Shown: one piece after another, positions 55,601 to 63,845 of the stretch
Numbering within the stretch: the stretch's first letter is position 1
Layout: each line of letters starts with the position of its first letter
Assembly: GCF_027887165.1 (NCBI RefSeq)
Contig: NC_077228.1
Coordinates: 209,782,502-209,846,501, forward strand
DNA: 64,000 nt
Origin: Monodelphis domestica
Lineage: Eukaryota; Chordata; Mammalia; Didelphimorphia; Didelphidae
Direction of reading: 5' to 3'
Made by a program: the position numbers and the translations under genes
The notes under the pieces: generated by a model
What the model was told of the DNA's origin: nothing
Database searches by the model: none
What the model saw: the letters and a program-made list of their open reading frames with translations, nothing else

Positions 55601-58600
55601 ACCAGCAGTAGTGCTGGTAGGGTCCTTGCCTCAAGAAGATCAAAGAAAGAAGAAAAGAACCCATATGTTAAAAAACATTCATAGTACCTCTCTTTGTAAT
55701 GGCAAAGAATTGGAAACTGAGGAGATACCCATCGATGGGGAATGGCCGAGCGAGTTATGGTGGTAGTGTATGGTCTTTTTTCAGTTGTGTCCAACTCTTT
55801 GCTACCCTATTTTGGGGTTTTCTTGTTAAAGATATTGGAGTGGTTTGCTATTTTCCTCTTTAGCTCATTTTTACAGATGAGGAAACTGAATCAAACAAGG
55901 TTAAGTGACTTACTCAAGATCATACAGTTAGTGTCTGAGGCCAGATTTGAATTCAGGAAGATGAGTCTTCCCCATTTAAGATTGGGCACTGTATCCACTG
56001 TGCCACCTAGCTGCCTCAAGTTATGGGTATGTGAATGTAATAGAATACTATTGTGCTATAAGAAATTATAAAGGAGATGGTTTCAGAAAAACTGGGAAGA
56101 CTCATCTGACCCGAGGCAAAGTGAAGTGAGCAGAACTAGAAAACCAACTTATACAAAAATAGCAAAATTTGTGAAAGACTAGTAACTGATTGATACAGTG
56201 AATCACCACAGTTTCAAAGGACTCATGAAAAAAAAAATGTTATCTACTTCCAGATAGAGAACTGGTGGACTTGTTGTTTAGATTGAACAATATTTTATTC
56301 TATCTTTTCATTTTTAAAACATAGCGAATGCAGACTTACATTATGTATGACTTCATATGTGAAATCAATATTGTATTCTTGCCTTCTCAATGGGTAGGGG
56401 AAGGGTAGAAGAAGGAGAGAACTTGGAACTGAAATAAAAGTCTGTGTTTTAAAGAATAAAAGGAGGCATAGTACCAAAGAGATAAAAGAGAGCAAAGATC
56501 CATATGTATAAACATATTCATAACAGCATTTTTTGTTGTGACAAAGAACTGGAACCAAAATGTGTATCCATTAAACTTAGGAATGACTGAACAAATTAGT
56601 GTATATGAATATAATGATTTTATTTACACTCTTAAGAAATGACAAAAGGGACAGATTTCAGAATCACTAGGAAGGACTTGTATGAACTAATGTAAAGTGA
56701 GCAAAAGCAGGAGAACAATTTATACAGACTACAACATTATAAAGAAAATAATCCCGTGAGGTTTAAGAACTCTGATCAAGGCATTGATTAGTTGAGATGA
56801 CAGAAAGCTGATGAATCCTTCCCACCTTCTGGTAGAGAGATGATGGACTAGAGGTGCAGAATGATGCATAATATTTTTAGACATGGCTAATATGTATATG
56901 TATGTTGTGTGACTACTTTTTTGTTATAACAGAAGGTTTTTATGCTTTTTGAGGAGTGTTATAGAGAACTGAGGATTGTGGATCGTGGTAGAGTGATACT
57001 AAATTATACTATTACACTATAAACAAGAGAGCACAGGAGGCTCTGACACACACACACACACAACTGTGTTAAATCTAAATATATCGAAAACTCCAAAGCT
57101 ATGCCTAACAGAAATTTATGGCTTTATATATAACCTTATTTTTCTCTTCTCCTTTATATATAGAAATGTTCATGTTTATCAAATTTATGATAATAAAAAG
57201 GGAAAATGTTTAAAATAGCTTGACTGTCTAGTTCATTGTGTTAAATCAAGTTGGATGAAATTCAAGCAAGATAAATGTAAAGTCTTGCATTTAGATCAAA
57301 CTTTGACTTAAGTACAAGAGGGAGGAGGAGCCCTGGTTAGGCAAAAGTTATCTTATAAAAGATCTGGAGGACTGCAAGTTCATCATTAATCAGGTGCATG
57401 ATATGGCAGCCAACAAAACCTTTGGGCTACATTAAGAGAAGCATAGTTTCCAGGATATGGGAAGTGCTTGTTCCAAAAACATTGGCTCTGGAGTTAGGGA
57501 ATCTTGAGTGGTGCTTGCCTTCGATGCTTACTGTGTGACCTTGAGCAAGTCACGTAAACTCTCAGGCCTGAATTTTCTCATCTGGCAAATGAAGTAGTTG
57601 GACAAGATGACCTTTGAGACACCTTCCAGCTCTAGATCTATGATCTTTGGTCCTTTCCTGATTGAACCATACCTGAGGTATTGTGTTAATTTTAGGGCAA
57701 CACAGTTGGGGAAAGAAATTGATAAAATGAAGTGTCCAAAGGGGGCAGCCAAAATAATGAAGGGTCTTGAGTCAATGGCATTTGAGAAAAACTAAAGAAA
57801 TTAGGGTCTTTATACTGCAAAATAAAAGAATTGGGGAACACATGATAATTTTCAAGTATTTTAAACTCATGCCGAAGAGGGGATTAGACTGATACTATTT
57901 GGCCCCAGAGATCAACAACAGGAGTAATGAGTGGAAGACGCAGAAAAACAAATTTAGGTTTGATGTCCAGACAAATTTCCTAGCGATTAAAGCTGTCCAA
58001 AAGTGGAATGGCTATCCTAGGAGGTAGAAGCTTCCTCCTTCTTGGAATTATTCAAGCAGAAAGAGTGTAAAATGACTTGCTAAATGTATTCTAGTAAGGA
58101 TTCTTTTGTTTAAAGAGTTGGACTAGATGGCCGCTGAGATGCCTTCTAAACTCAAATTCTGTGGTTCTATGACTTTCCTTATTCCGTTTCCTAATCACCA
58201 TTGATAGCACCACTTTCCAGTCTTTGCCCTAAGTACTGAAGTATATTTGATTTTTTCTAATATTTCCCTTTCAGCTGCTACCTCTAGTTGCAGTGCTGCA
58301 GTTCCTACCTTATTTATGGTTAAATCACCAGTAGCTTTTCCTCATTTCCCTATCGTGTGCATGAAGTATTATCAGATATATCATATTCCTTGATCCAACT
58401 GCTCTGGAAAGCAATTTGGAATTATGCCCAAAGGACTTTAAAAGAATGCATGCTCTTATTCCAGCAATACCAGTACTAGGTTTGTATCTTGAAGAGATTT
58501 TTAAAAATGGGAAAGGATCTGTTTGTGTAAAAATATTTATATTTGTGCTTTTCATGGTGGCAAAAAAAAATATGGAAAACATGGAGGTGTCCCTTGATTG

Positions 58601-60024
58601 GGGAGTGGCAGAACCAGGAGAATATTATACACAGCAACTGGAACATTGTGGGACGATCAAATGTAACTGACTTTGCTACTAATAGCAAAGCAATGATCCA
58701 GGATAATTTTGAGAGACTTATGAGAAAGAATGCCATCTACATCTAGAGAAAGAATTGTGGGAGTAGAAATGCAGAAGAAAATGTATGATTTATCACTTGT
58801 TTATATGGGTATATAATTTGGAGTTTTGGTTTTAAAAGATTACTTCAGTACAAAAATGAAATATATGGAAATAAGTTTTGAGTGATAATGTATGTATAAC
58901 CCAGTGGACTTGCTTGTCAACTCTGGGGAGGGGAAAAAGGAAGAGGGGAAGGAGACAACATGAATCATGTAACCATGGAAAAAAATTAAATAAAAAAAAA
59001 GATATATCACATTCCTAAGATCCCACTAATGGTAATAGGTGACTAGTGAATCAAACAAAAATCCCAATTTTTTTAAACTTCATAGTATTATACCAAATAT
59101 TTGATCTCAAATTCTCTTTCCCTGTCTTCATCTCTGAGTACATCTCTGCCTATATCCAATACTCGCTTAAGGACACACCTTCTTTTCATCTTTGTTTAAT
59201 TTTGTCCTTTTCCTCAAATCCTTAAGCTACAGTTAAAACAGCCTACCTTCTCAAAATTTTCCTCTTATGTATTTCTCTCACCAGGTAGCTAATCCTCTAT
59301 CACCAGTCAGATTCCTATGTGTTTTTGTATCACCTAGACTTTAGTACATTTGTTATTCCTGGTTCCTAATCTCTATGTTGTCCTATTCAGTGTATATCCT
59401 TTTTTGTATTTTTTTTTGGTGTTTTTATCATGAAATTATGTGTTCCTTGTAAGCCTACTTGTAAAATGGATGATAGCTATGTTTCTCCCCTCATCAGGTT
59501 GTTGTGAGGATCATATGAAATACGTATATTAAGCACTTTTCAAATCTGAAATGCTATATAAATATTACTTATCATTGTGATAAGGTTTTTCTTAAGCCCT
59601 TTTTTCTTTTTCAGATGAAACTTACGAATCATGTCAAAATAACAAGCTAGGAAGAAATGTTTAAAATAGTCAGCTCCTTCATTTCTCTCATTATCTTTTT
59701 TCCTCAAAGAGCCTAGGATCCTGACCCTACAAGAGATGAATATAGCTTTGGCTTGAGACCAATACCTATAAATCTACATTTGTGATATCAGTTGTTTCTG
59801 ATTTCAGGAGATAGTGCCAAATCATTCCTAAAGAGTGCATTTTTTTTTTTACCCAAACTTCCCCCCAAAATTCAATCATTAACTGATGCCAAGATCCAAC
59901 TAACTTCCTGGAAATAAAATATGGCATCTAGTTAAACTACTCTTATAACAGTACCCTTTTCTACAAAATGAAAGATGATGTCTTCATTAAAAAAATTTTC
60001 TTTTGTTTGAGAAATAAAGAAACC

Positions 60025-60055
<31 letters not shown>

Positions 60056-62022
60056 TGGATCCCATCTTTGAACTCAATCTAGTTGGTTGCTAAAGACCTT
60101 TGAATTGAAACTATTGCCTCCAGAGTTACTAATGATCTTTTGATTACCAAATCCAGTGGTCTTTTCCCAGTCCCCATCCTACTTGACTTCTCAGCTGCCT
60201 CTGTCACTTCCTCTCCTCTGAGGTTTTTCAAATCTATACAATTCTCCTAACTGTCTGACCATTTCTTCTGAGTCTTCTTTGCTGGCTTACCTTCCATATT
60301 TTGACCCCTGTTTATGTTCCTCAAGGCTTTATCCTGGGTCTTCTCTCTCTTTATACTATCTCAGTGACCTCATCAGCTCCTAAGCTTTTAATTTTTAGCT
60401 CCATGCAGATGCCTTAGAGCTAAATATCCTGGTCTTTCCCTTAAATTTCTCATTTCACCAACCTCCTATTGAATGTTTCAAACTGCATGTCCTGGGGACA
60501 TGTCAAACATAACATGTCCAAAATAGAACTTAATATCCCCCCCCCCCTTCAGCTGGTCTCTCAGAATTGTAATTTTGGCATCATCTTTGACTCATTCTCT
60601 CTTGATCCACATTACCTATTCACTTGTTATATCTTGGTATTTCTTTGTCCCCAGTGTCTCTGTCATCCAATGTCTTCTTAGCACTCACACAGTCAAAATT
60701 TTTGTTCAGGCCCTCATCAGCTCTTGCTTTATTCTTTGCAATAGCCTTCTAATTGGTCTCTCTGTTATCTCTCTTCCAGTCTTCCTTCCACATAGTTGTC
60801 AAAGTGATTCTTTTTAATAAGATCAGATCTGACCATGTCGCTTCCTGTTCAATAATCTCCAGTGACTCCTTGTTGCCTCTAGAATAAAATATAAACTCTT
60901 TTGTTTTAGCACGTCCCATGTAGCATTGCAAAAGTGATAGAGAACTGACCTCAGAACTAGGAAGACCTGGTTTAGTTCTCTTCTCTGACACGTATTGGCT
61001 GTGTGACCTTGAGCCAACTCATAACCTTTCATTGTTCTAGGTAACTTGAAGAAAGAAAGTTTCAGAGAAAGTGATGACTTGTATGGTTTAGTAGGAATTT
61101 TATTTTATATGAAACTTTGTCTACTTGCTTAATTTGGGTATGTGATTTACTTGCCGCCTTAGCAAAGCAGAGTAACATTTCTTTCCTATTCCTTTCTAGT
61201 GTTTCATCTGGTATATCTGCTCTGCCATAGTTCTGGAATCTTCTTATCAATCCCAAATTTGGTAATTAAATTGAGAGAACATGGCATGGTAGATAAAGAG
61301 CTGACTCAGGTTGTTTGTTCTATTTTAAAGAAAAAAGGCCAAAACTAAAGTTAGTAAAGCAGCAACTATTTTTAGTAAGAAAAAAACAATAGAATTGCCA
61401 TATCATTAGAAAGTATCAGGCCCCCTTAAACTTGTGAGAAAAGGGGATATGATGGGTGAGCTTTATTGTAACCACCTGATAATTTTGAAATGAACTCATT
61501 ATACTAGAAGCTTTTATGTCCCAGAGGCAGAATGCTGACTTTCTCTGGGTACCTCTGCTGTGATAGTCTCTGCTCCTCTGTTCCAGATTTTAGATGGACT
61601 TTCCCTGTTTGAGCTTCCAAGGGACTGGGCCTGACCCTTTGCTTATGAGCTTTTTTTTTCCCCAGAAGAAAGTAGAATTGGAAAAAATATCAGAACTTTA
61701 GTTTGAGAGCCATCAGACTACAAATGAGTGGCTTAAGTTCAGTTTCTCACTTAATAAAAATTGACTTGTGGATGTATCATGTTGAAACAAGTTTCATAGA
61801 TCTTATTTGGACCACACAGTGGCAGGCAGGGTATTTTCTGCAATTGCCTTTGTGACTTGAAATTTAGTGATCTAACCTATGTTTTTCCCTTTTATTACAG
61901 ATGAACAGGAGGCATTGAATTCAATCATGAAAGATCTGGTGGCTCTCCAGATGGGCCGACGTCACAGACTGCCTGGCTTTGAGACTATGAAGAACAAAGA
62001 AACTGGCCACCCAAGTAGACAG
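37604..62022 (+). CDS. MAP3K3: MAP3K3 (MEKK3), first two coding exons, 3' partial
   Basis: Exon 1 (37604-37607, ATGG) joins exon 2 (61901-62022) to give residues 1-42, [20 protein letters not shown]... ending GHPSRQ. This matches the human MEKK3 N-terminus ([38 protein letters not shown]) with few changes. MEKK3 is a cytoplasmic Ser/Thr kinase that activates MAP2K5-ERK5, JNK, p38 and NF-kB signalling. Its PB1 domain starts just after this segment and its kinase domain is C-terminal; both lie beyond the window. The start is in an ideal GCCACCATGG context. The donor is GTGAGTG. The 24.3 kb intron is repeat-rich. The frame closes at phase 0 at the end of exon 2. Confidence 0.93.
38111..39049 (+). 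other. MAP3K3 intron 1, first unassigned part
   Basis: Beyond the CpG island this is A/T-rich and mostly unassigned. 'ggaatgtaaaatctttgagggcaggaattgttt' and 'tgcttggtaggcactaaataaa' at about 38745-38860 look like an L2 3' end. Confidence 0.4.
39365..39700 (-). repeat. MIR/CORE-like repeat, antisense, within L2
   Basis: 'catctcatttgatcctcacaacaagcttgggaggtacatgctgttataatcattttacag', 'gaaattgaggcaaacag' and 'aatgacttgcccaaggtcacaaagctagtacctgaggctagatctgaactcaag' are the reverse of a MIR-type SINE. Confidence 0.6.
40172..40382 (+). repeat. CORE-SINE (WSINE1-like) with perfect target-site duplication
   Basis: The full-length SINE has an exact 14 bp duplication AAGAACTGGGACTG at 40158-40171 and 40383-40396. 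It lies inside L2. It retains the 3' hairpin (TTGGAACCAATACACAGTATTGATTCCAA) and GGTAAGGGTT tail. Confidence 0.9.
40436..41283 (+). other. MAP3K3 intron 1, unassigned part
   Basis: No exon or repeat is recognised. 'aaaagtctggaattgtatagtt' near 40494 recurs at 41724 ('aaaagtctggaattgtatagtt'), so a short old duplication or shared repeat is possible. Confidence 0.35.
41284..41495 (-). repeat. CORE-SINE (WSINE1-like), antisense
   Basis: Full length on the minus strand. It is flanked by AAAACCTATTTCTTC (41269-41283) and AAAACCTATTTATTC (41496-41510). The hairpin (GGAATCAATACTGTGTATTGGCTCC region) is present. Confidence 0.88.
41511..42440 (+). other. MAP3K3 intron 1, unassigned part
   Basis: No exon. 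The 89-codon minus frame at 41673-41942 has no recognisable features and no support. Confidence 0.35.
42441..42740. repeat. 150 bp tandem duplication
   Basis: Two adjacent copies, 42441-42590 and 42591-42740, begin TTAGCTGGTAGAAGGATGTA and end GTAGCTTATTTGTAC. They differ at about four positions by eye, including one A/T-run length change. The event is therefore recent or conserved by conversion, and the differences argue against a simple assembly error. Confidence 0.9.
42741..43845 (+). mobile_element. L2-like LINE 3' ends, interrupted by a SINE
   Basis: An L2 3' terminus ('gactgtgagctctttgagatcagggactg ... ttgcttagcacagagtgac') is followed by a second L2 copy: 'cacacagctgctaaagagctctgttcagtaaactctcactggctcc' and 'ggatataggcttcttgagagtaggtac'. 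A SINE splits the second near 42948-43131. Confidence 0.7.
42948..43131 (-). repeat. CORE-SINE (WSINE1-like), antisense, head-truncated
   Basis: On the minus strand it begins within the head (GAGCCAGGCCTAGAGATGGG) and runs to GGTAAGGGTTT. It is flanked by TTACCACCAT at 42933-42942 and 43133-43142. The 5' truncation is typical of incomplete reverse transcription. Confidence 0.85.
43846..44384 (+). other. MAP3K3 intron 1, unassigned part
   Basis: I see no exon or named repeat. Confidence 0.35.
44385..44612 (-). repeat. MIR-type SINE, antisense
   Basis: 'catttacatagcacttcaggtttgcaaagtgccttacaaatattttccg', 'attagg aaactgagaaag' and 'ggatcacacaactggtatctgag ... gtgccacctagctgcc' are the reverse of a MIR-like SINE with a tRNA-type head at 44612. 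Confidence 0.6.
44613..45289 (+). other. MAP3K3 intron 1, unassigned part
   Basis: A/T-rich. 'aaaattacagaatttgagggttgaaagagatcttagtaacc' at about 45178-45220 is a motif common to old mammalian repeats. No exon. Confidence 0.35.
45290..46430 (-). mobile_element. CR1/L3-like LINE 3' half, antisense
   Basis: The minus strand encodes decayed pieces of CR1/L3 reverse transcriptase: [15 protein letters not shown] (about 46290-46350) and [21 protein letters not shown] (about 45900-45970), like the family's 'MDVVYLDFSKAFD' and 'LDRLEEWAEKNHMEFNKEKCK'. The 3'UTR follows down to 45290 ('cactggggccaaacagaacaagtc' in reverse). This is an ancient insertion. Confidence 0.75.
46431..46717 (+). other. MAP3K3 intron 1, unassigned part
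   Basis: No exon or named repeat is seen. Confidence 0.3.
46718..46920 (+). mobile_element. 5'-truncated L1 3' end with expanded purine tail
   Basis: 'acaatatggaaataggtttttgatcaaggacacatgtaaaacccagtggaattgcgtgtcagtta' and 'taaccaaggaaaaatattctaaattgactaaataaaatt' match the 3' end at 52960-53110. The tail has grown into a GAA/GGA microsatellite at about 46873-46918. Confidence 0.75.
46921..47559 (+). other. MAP3K3 intron 1, unassigned part
   Basis: No exon. A G-run lies at about 47230-47242. Confidence 0.3.
47560..47795 (+). mobile_element. L2-like LINE fragment, sense
   Basis: 'aataagatctttgacaacttcttgggaaccttc', 'accatatttagtactattggccaccttcttgactgctctg' and 'cactactctttccttgattccc' resemble the L2 'FDTVDH...LLxTL' region. 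Confidence 0.5.
47796..48027 (-). repeat. MAR1-type CORE-SINE, antisense
   Basis: 'ttgttttcagtcttatttgactcttcatgattcttttgcagttttcttggcaagaatattagagcggtttgccatttcc' is the RTE-like tail in reverse. 'gaaactgaggtaaacaaggttaaatgatttgcc' and 'aaaacacctaattgc' complete the SINE. Confidence 0.75.
48028..48406 (+). mobile_element. L1 fragment from the endonuclease region
   Basis: It matches young L1 ORF2 at about 15780-16200: 'attattaggagatctcaatttatatttctcag' (GDLN region), 'ggcacctttataaacattggccatatattaggtcataaaaat' and 'gaccatagtacaatcaaaatcac' (SDH region). It is heavily mutated. It overlaps in content with the next L1 copy, so it is a separate insertion or a duplicated segment. Confidence 0.7.
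48407..48585 (+). repeat. CORE-SINE (WSINE1-like) lacking its middle
   Basis: The head GAGGGCAGTTGGGTAGCTC to GGGAGGTCCTAG joins directly to GTCACTTAACCCTCATTGCC, missing the B-box and CORE start. The hairpin and GGTAAGGGTT tail remain. It sits at the junction of two L1 pieces. Confidence 0.8.
48586..53120 (+). mobile_element. 5'-truncated L1 (ORF2 and 3'UTR), decayed, split by a solo LTR
   Basis: It starts in the endonuclease domain (equivalent of [18 protein letters not shown]) and runs through reverse transcriptase ('aagaaaaaattcccagggcctgatgaattc', 'ctttgcagatgatggtc') and the Cys/His region ('aatgaatgctggaggggatgtggc') to a 3' end with AACCATGGAAAAATATTC and an A-rich tail. Many stops and indels are present, so it is inactive. 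A ~30 bp segment at 48635-48664 is inverted. At 51600-51640 it keeps the Trp codon that is TGA in the young L1. A solo LTR occupies 51927-52853. Confidence 0.88.
51927..52853. mobile_element. Solo LTR of an endogenous retrovirus
   Basis: A 927 bp element beginning TGTTAC and ending TTCACA is inserted in the 3'UTR of the L1 copy. It is flanked by the 4 bp duplication GGAA (51923-51926 and 52854-52857). It shares its order of motifs with the LTR at 62608-63730, for example CACATCTACCAATCAC and the repeated CTTAAGTA. No internal retroviral genes are present. It is a fossil younger than the L1 it interrupts. Confidence 0.75.
53227..53448 (-). repeat. CORE-SINE (WSINE1-like), antisense, in L1
   Basis: Full length on the minus strand. 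GCAAAGTTTT at 53217-53226 is repeated at 53449-53458. A long C-run at the head end (about 53433-53446) is a G-run expansion of its GGGGG start. Confidence 0.88.
53950..54228. other. Unidentified ~280 bp insertion in L1
   Basis: The L1 reads to about 'cttctactttgca' and resumes at 'cagatactatgatggttt' (FADD region). The sequence between, with TTCTGTGGAAACTGCAGAC and CTCACACCTTTTCTTTGG, is not L1 and not a SINE I know. A possible TTTGCA/TTTTCA repeat borders it, which is weak evidence for a target-site duplication. Confidence 0.4.
54785..55013. mobile_element. Non-autonomous hAT-type MITE in L1
   Basis: The left end CAGTGATGATGAACCTTTT and the right end TTGGTTTGCCAAAACAGG (complement CCTGTTTTGGCAAACCAA) form decayed terminal inverted repeats of the same type as 20916-21117. 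L1 text GAATAGAT before and GCATAGAC after is an 8 bp duplication with two changes. The body ('gtgcccaaactac ... cccagacagggaagggaggaagcactcccatt') differs from the other MITE, so it is another family with related ends. Confidence 0.75.
55761..56018 (-). repeat. MAR1-type CORE-SINE, antisense, in L1
   Basis: RTE-like tail in reverse ('cagttgtgtccaactctttgctaccctattttggggttttcttg', 'gagtggtttgctattttcc'), CORE ('aaggttaagtgacttactcaagatcatacagttag') and head ('tatccactgtgccacctagctgcc'). AGTTATGG is duplicated at 55753-55760 and 56019-56026. Confidence 0.87.
56463..56940 (+). mobile_element. Old L1 3' end
   Basis: 'atccatatgtataaacatattcataacagcattttttgttgtgacaaagaactggaacc', 'gaatgactgaacaaattagtgtatatgaa' and 'gtgagcaaaagcaggagaacaatttatacag' match an older L1 3' family like 19615-20220. 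Confidence 0.65.
57230..58175 (+). mobile_element. CR1/L3-like LINE 3' end, split by a MIR
   Basis: 'tggatgaaattcaagcaagataaatgtaaagtcttgcattt', 'gatatggcagccaacaaaacctttgggctacattaagag', then after the MIR 'gggggcagccaaaataatgaagg' and 'ctaaactcaaattctgtggttctatgac'. MIR sequence (57466-57652) lies in the middle. Confidence 0.7.
57466..57652 (+). repeat. MIR-like SINE, sense, in CR1/L3
   Basis: 'cattggctctggagttaggg', 'ctgtgtgaccttgagcaagtcacgtaaactctcaggcctg', 'tctcatctggcaaatgaagtag' and 'acaccttccagctctagatctatgatc' follow the full MIR order. Confidence 0.75.
58391..58999 (+). mobile_element. 5'-truncated L1 3' end with long target-site duplication
   Basis: ORF2 C-terminal sequence and 3'UTR are flanked by AGATATATCATATTCCT (58374-58390) and a copy with one change (59000-59016). 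About 100 bases around the 'aacaaattgtggtatatg' stretch are missing between 'gattggggagtggc' and 'agaaccaggag'. Confidence 0.85.
59017..60064 (+). other. MAP3K3 intron 1, mostly unassigned
   Basis: No exon. A MIR 3' end is visible at about 59455-59580 ('aaaatggatgatagctatg', 'caggttgttgtgaggatcatatgaaat', 'gctatataaatattac'). A (TA)n microsatellite lies at about 60028-60055. Confidence 0.4.
60065..60915 (+). mobile_element. L2-like LINE, sense
   Basis: 'tggttgctaaagacctttgaattg', 'cttgacttctcagctgcctctgtcacttcctctcctctgag', 'tcaaggctttatcctgggtcttctctctctttatactatctcagtgacctcatcagctcc' and 'gcttcctgttcaataatctccagtgactccttgttgcctc' give a long L2 stretch from reverse transcriptase to near the 3' end. 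Confidence 0.75.
60916..61035 (+). repeat. MIR-like SINE fragment
   Basis: 'gatagagaactgacctcagaactaggaagacctggttt' and 'ggctgtgtgaccttgagccaactcat' are MIR/CORE type. Confidence 0.65.
61036..61900 (+). other. MAP3K3 intron 1, last part before exon 2
   Basis: No repeat is recognised. The 3' end has a clear pyrimidine tract and AG acceptor. TCTAACCT at about 61870-61877 is a plausible branch-point sequence. Confidence 0.5.
61901..62022 (+). CDS. MAP3K3: MAP3K3 coding exon 2
   Basis: 122 nt after a long pyrimidine tract (GTTTTTCCCTTTTATTACAG). The donor is CAG|GTAGGT. It encodes the short conserved leader before the PB1 domain. The next in-frame residue in mammals is Ser of the PB1-proximal SDVRIKFEH, not seen here because the exon lies outside the window. 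Confidence 0.94.
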
Positions 62023-62517
62023 GTAGGTGTGGCTCCTACAAGATTTGATGACCCTTCTAGAGAAAGTTTGCCTTTGAGGTGGGAAATGTGTAGTAAAACC
62101 AAGAGCTTCTCTTTACTTTGATACTCATGACTAGAGTGGTAATTACTCCCTTACCATGTCAAATGGTAAGTGATAAAGAAGAGGTAAAGTATCTAAGACT
62201 TTTGAAATTTCTAGGTCCTTAATCATGAACCCTAAACATTATTTCTATGACTACAGCATCTTTCTTGTTCATCTGTAAAGAGACTAGAATGAGTAGATGA
62301 ACTAAAAAGTATTATATCTAACTTTCCATTTTGCTTTATAGATTATCTAGCAAACTGTTTATTCTAGATTGGCTGTCTTTCCAAATCAGAATGTATCCAT
62401 CCAGTCACTTCAGTAGTGTTCTCAGGAAAATTAAATCAATTATTAGTTTATTTAAAATTTAATAATGACACACATAAAACTTAGGAAGGTAAAATTCCTT
62501 CTTAAACATGTGTTCTG
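62023..62517 (+). other. MAP3K3 intron 2, unassigned start
   Basis: The donor GTAGGT opens the intron. No exon or repeat is seen up to the SINE. Confidence 0.5.
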
Positions 62518-63845
62518 AGGGCAGGTAGGTGGCTCAGTGGATTTAGAGCCAGGCCCAGAGATGGAAGGTCCTGGGTTCACATCTGACCTCAGACACTTCC
62601 TGGCTGTTGTTAGATTTAAAATAGTTTTGAGCATTAAATAGTTGTAGATAAGAGAGTGGGAGCCATAAACTGTGATAATTAAAATGTTTGGGAGCAAGGG
62701 AAATATATATATCAATTATGACCGCTGAAATATGTTTTCTACTGTGTCTTGGGTTTATATAAATATAAGATGGTCGCCAGGGAATATATTCCCAATTTAT
62801 GAATATGCCCAAGCCAACTGGGTTTTATAGAGAAATTTAATTTATAATACACTGATTAATCAATAGAAAAAGAGAGAAAGTAAGAAAGGAATAAGAATGA
62901 AGGGCCTCAAGCCAATAAGGCCTAGACCTCAGTCCTAAGAGATAAATCAGTCAGTTGGTTTTATCACTCACCCAAGATCTCTCTAGGTAAGGCTTCTCAT
63001 GCCAACCTCAGGCTCTGCCTTCAAGAGAGCCTCCTTTCAAGAAATGTTTCCAGAGAATTCTCCTCCTGACTCCTCCTGAGTTCTCCTTCCACAGCCTCCT
63101 TCAAGACCTCTCCAGGAGCTCTCCCTCCAGGACCTCTCTCCTCTCAGACCTCCTTCAGTGCATCAGCCTCCTCAGAGCATCCACTTCTCCAGTCCTCAGA
63201 CCCCACTAACTTTAAGCCAAAAATCTAAGTTTCCTCCCCTCAGTTCTCACATCTACCAATCACTGTCGATGTCTCCCCTGTGCCAGTGGTGGCTCTAGCT
63301 TAACCCAGGACCGCCCAGAGGTCTCTCCCCTTTGCACATGTCTATTGAAGGTCATATTCTCAAATAATTAAATCTTGATCTTTGCTGCAGCCCTTCCTAA
63401 ATCCTGTTACTTTGAGTAGGGTGGAGATTGCAGTTTCCAAGACCTGGTTCTGTCATTCCAAGTATCTCTATTGTATCAATTCTAAAATTAATCATGACTC
63501 AAAGAACTTCCTGTTCTATGCTTAAGCATAGGTCAAAGCTCTTTCCATTGTTTAGCAAAAGGTTTCTGTCCTAAAGTAGTCTTAAGTAGGGAGGAGAAGG
63601 ATCCTCCCATGCCAAGGAGTTTCATATTCCAATAGAGTTCTTACTATCAGTAGGAGATTTTTTCAAGTATGAAATTTCCCAAAGGGGAAATTTCCAACAT
63701 TCATAAGTCTAAGAAATTTTAAGGATTACACTGTGTGACCCAGGGCAAGTCACTTAACCCTCATTGCCTAGCCCTTACCACTCTACTGCCTTGGAACCAA
63801 TATATAGTATTGATTCTAATATAGAAGGTAAGGGTTTAAAAAAAC
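62518..63845 (+). repeat. CORE-SINE (WSINE1-like) split by a solo LTR
   Basis: Head and body run to CACTTCCTGGCTGT (62607). After the LTR the SINE resumes GTGTGACCCAGGGCAAGTCAC and ends GAAGGTAAGGGTTT with A-rich tail near 63845. Confidence 0.87.
62608..63730. mobile_element. Solo LTR of an endogenous retrovirus, related to the LTR at 51927
   Basis: A 1123 bp element begins TGTTAGA and ends GGATTACA. The SINE bases CTGT are duplicated at 62604-62607 and 63731-63734. The middle has a long CT-rich tract (about 63000-63230) that is shorter in the other LTR. No internal retroviral sequence remains. It is a fossil, younger than the SINE. Confidence 0.8.

Larger units (their letters stand above)
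53128..56455 (+). mobile_element. Very old L1 ORF2 copy with four insertions
   Basis: The sequence begins at the equivalent of [17 protein letters not shown] ('ccaaattccttttatggcataagtatggcc') and continues through 'cttaatagatgcagaaaaaactttttataaaatgcaa', 'tctggaagaacaaaagc' and 'caatttgaaactatgctc' to a 3' end near 56455. It is much more mutated than the copy before it. Insertions: SINE 53227-53448, an unidentified segment about 53950-54228, a MITE 54785-55013 and a MAR1 55761-56018. Confidence 0.78.
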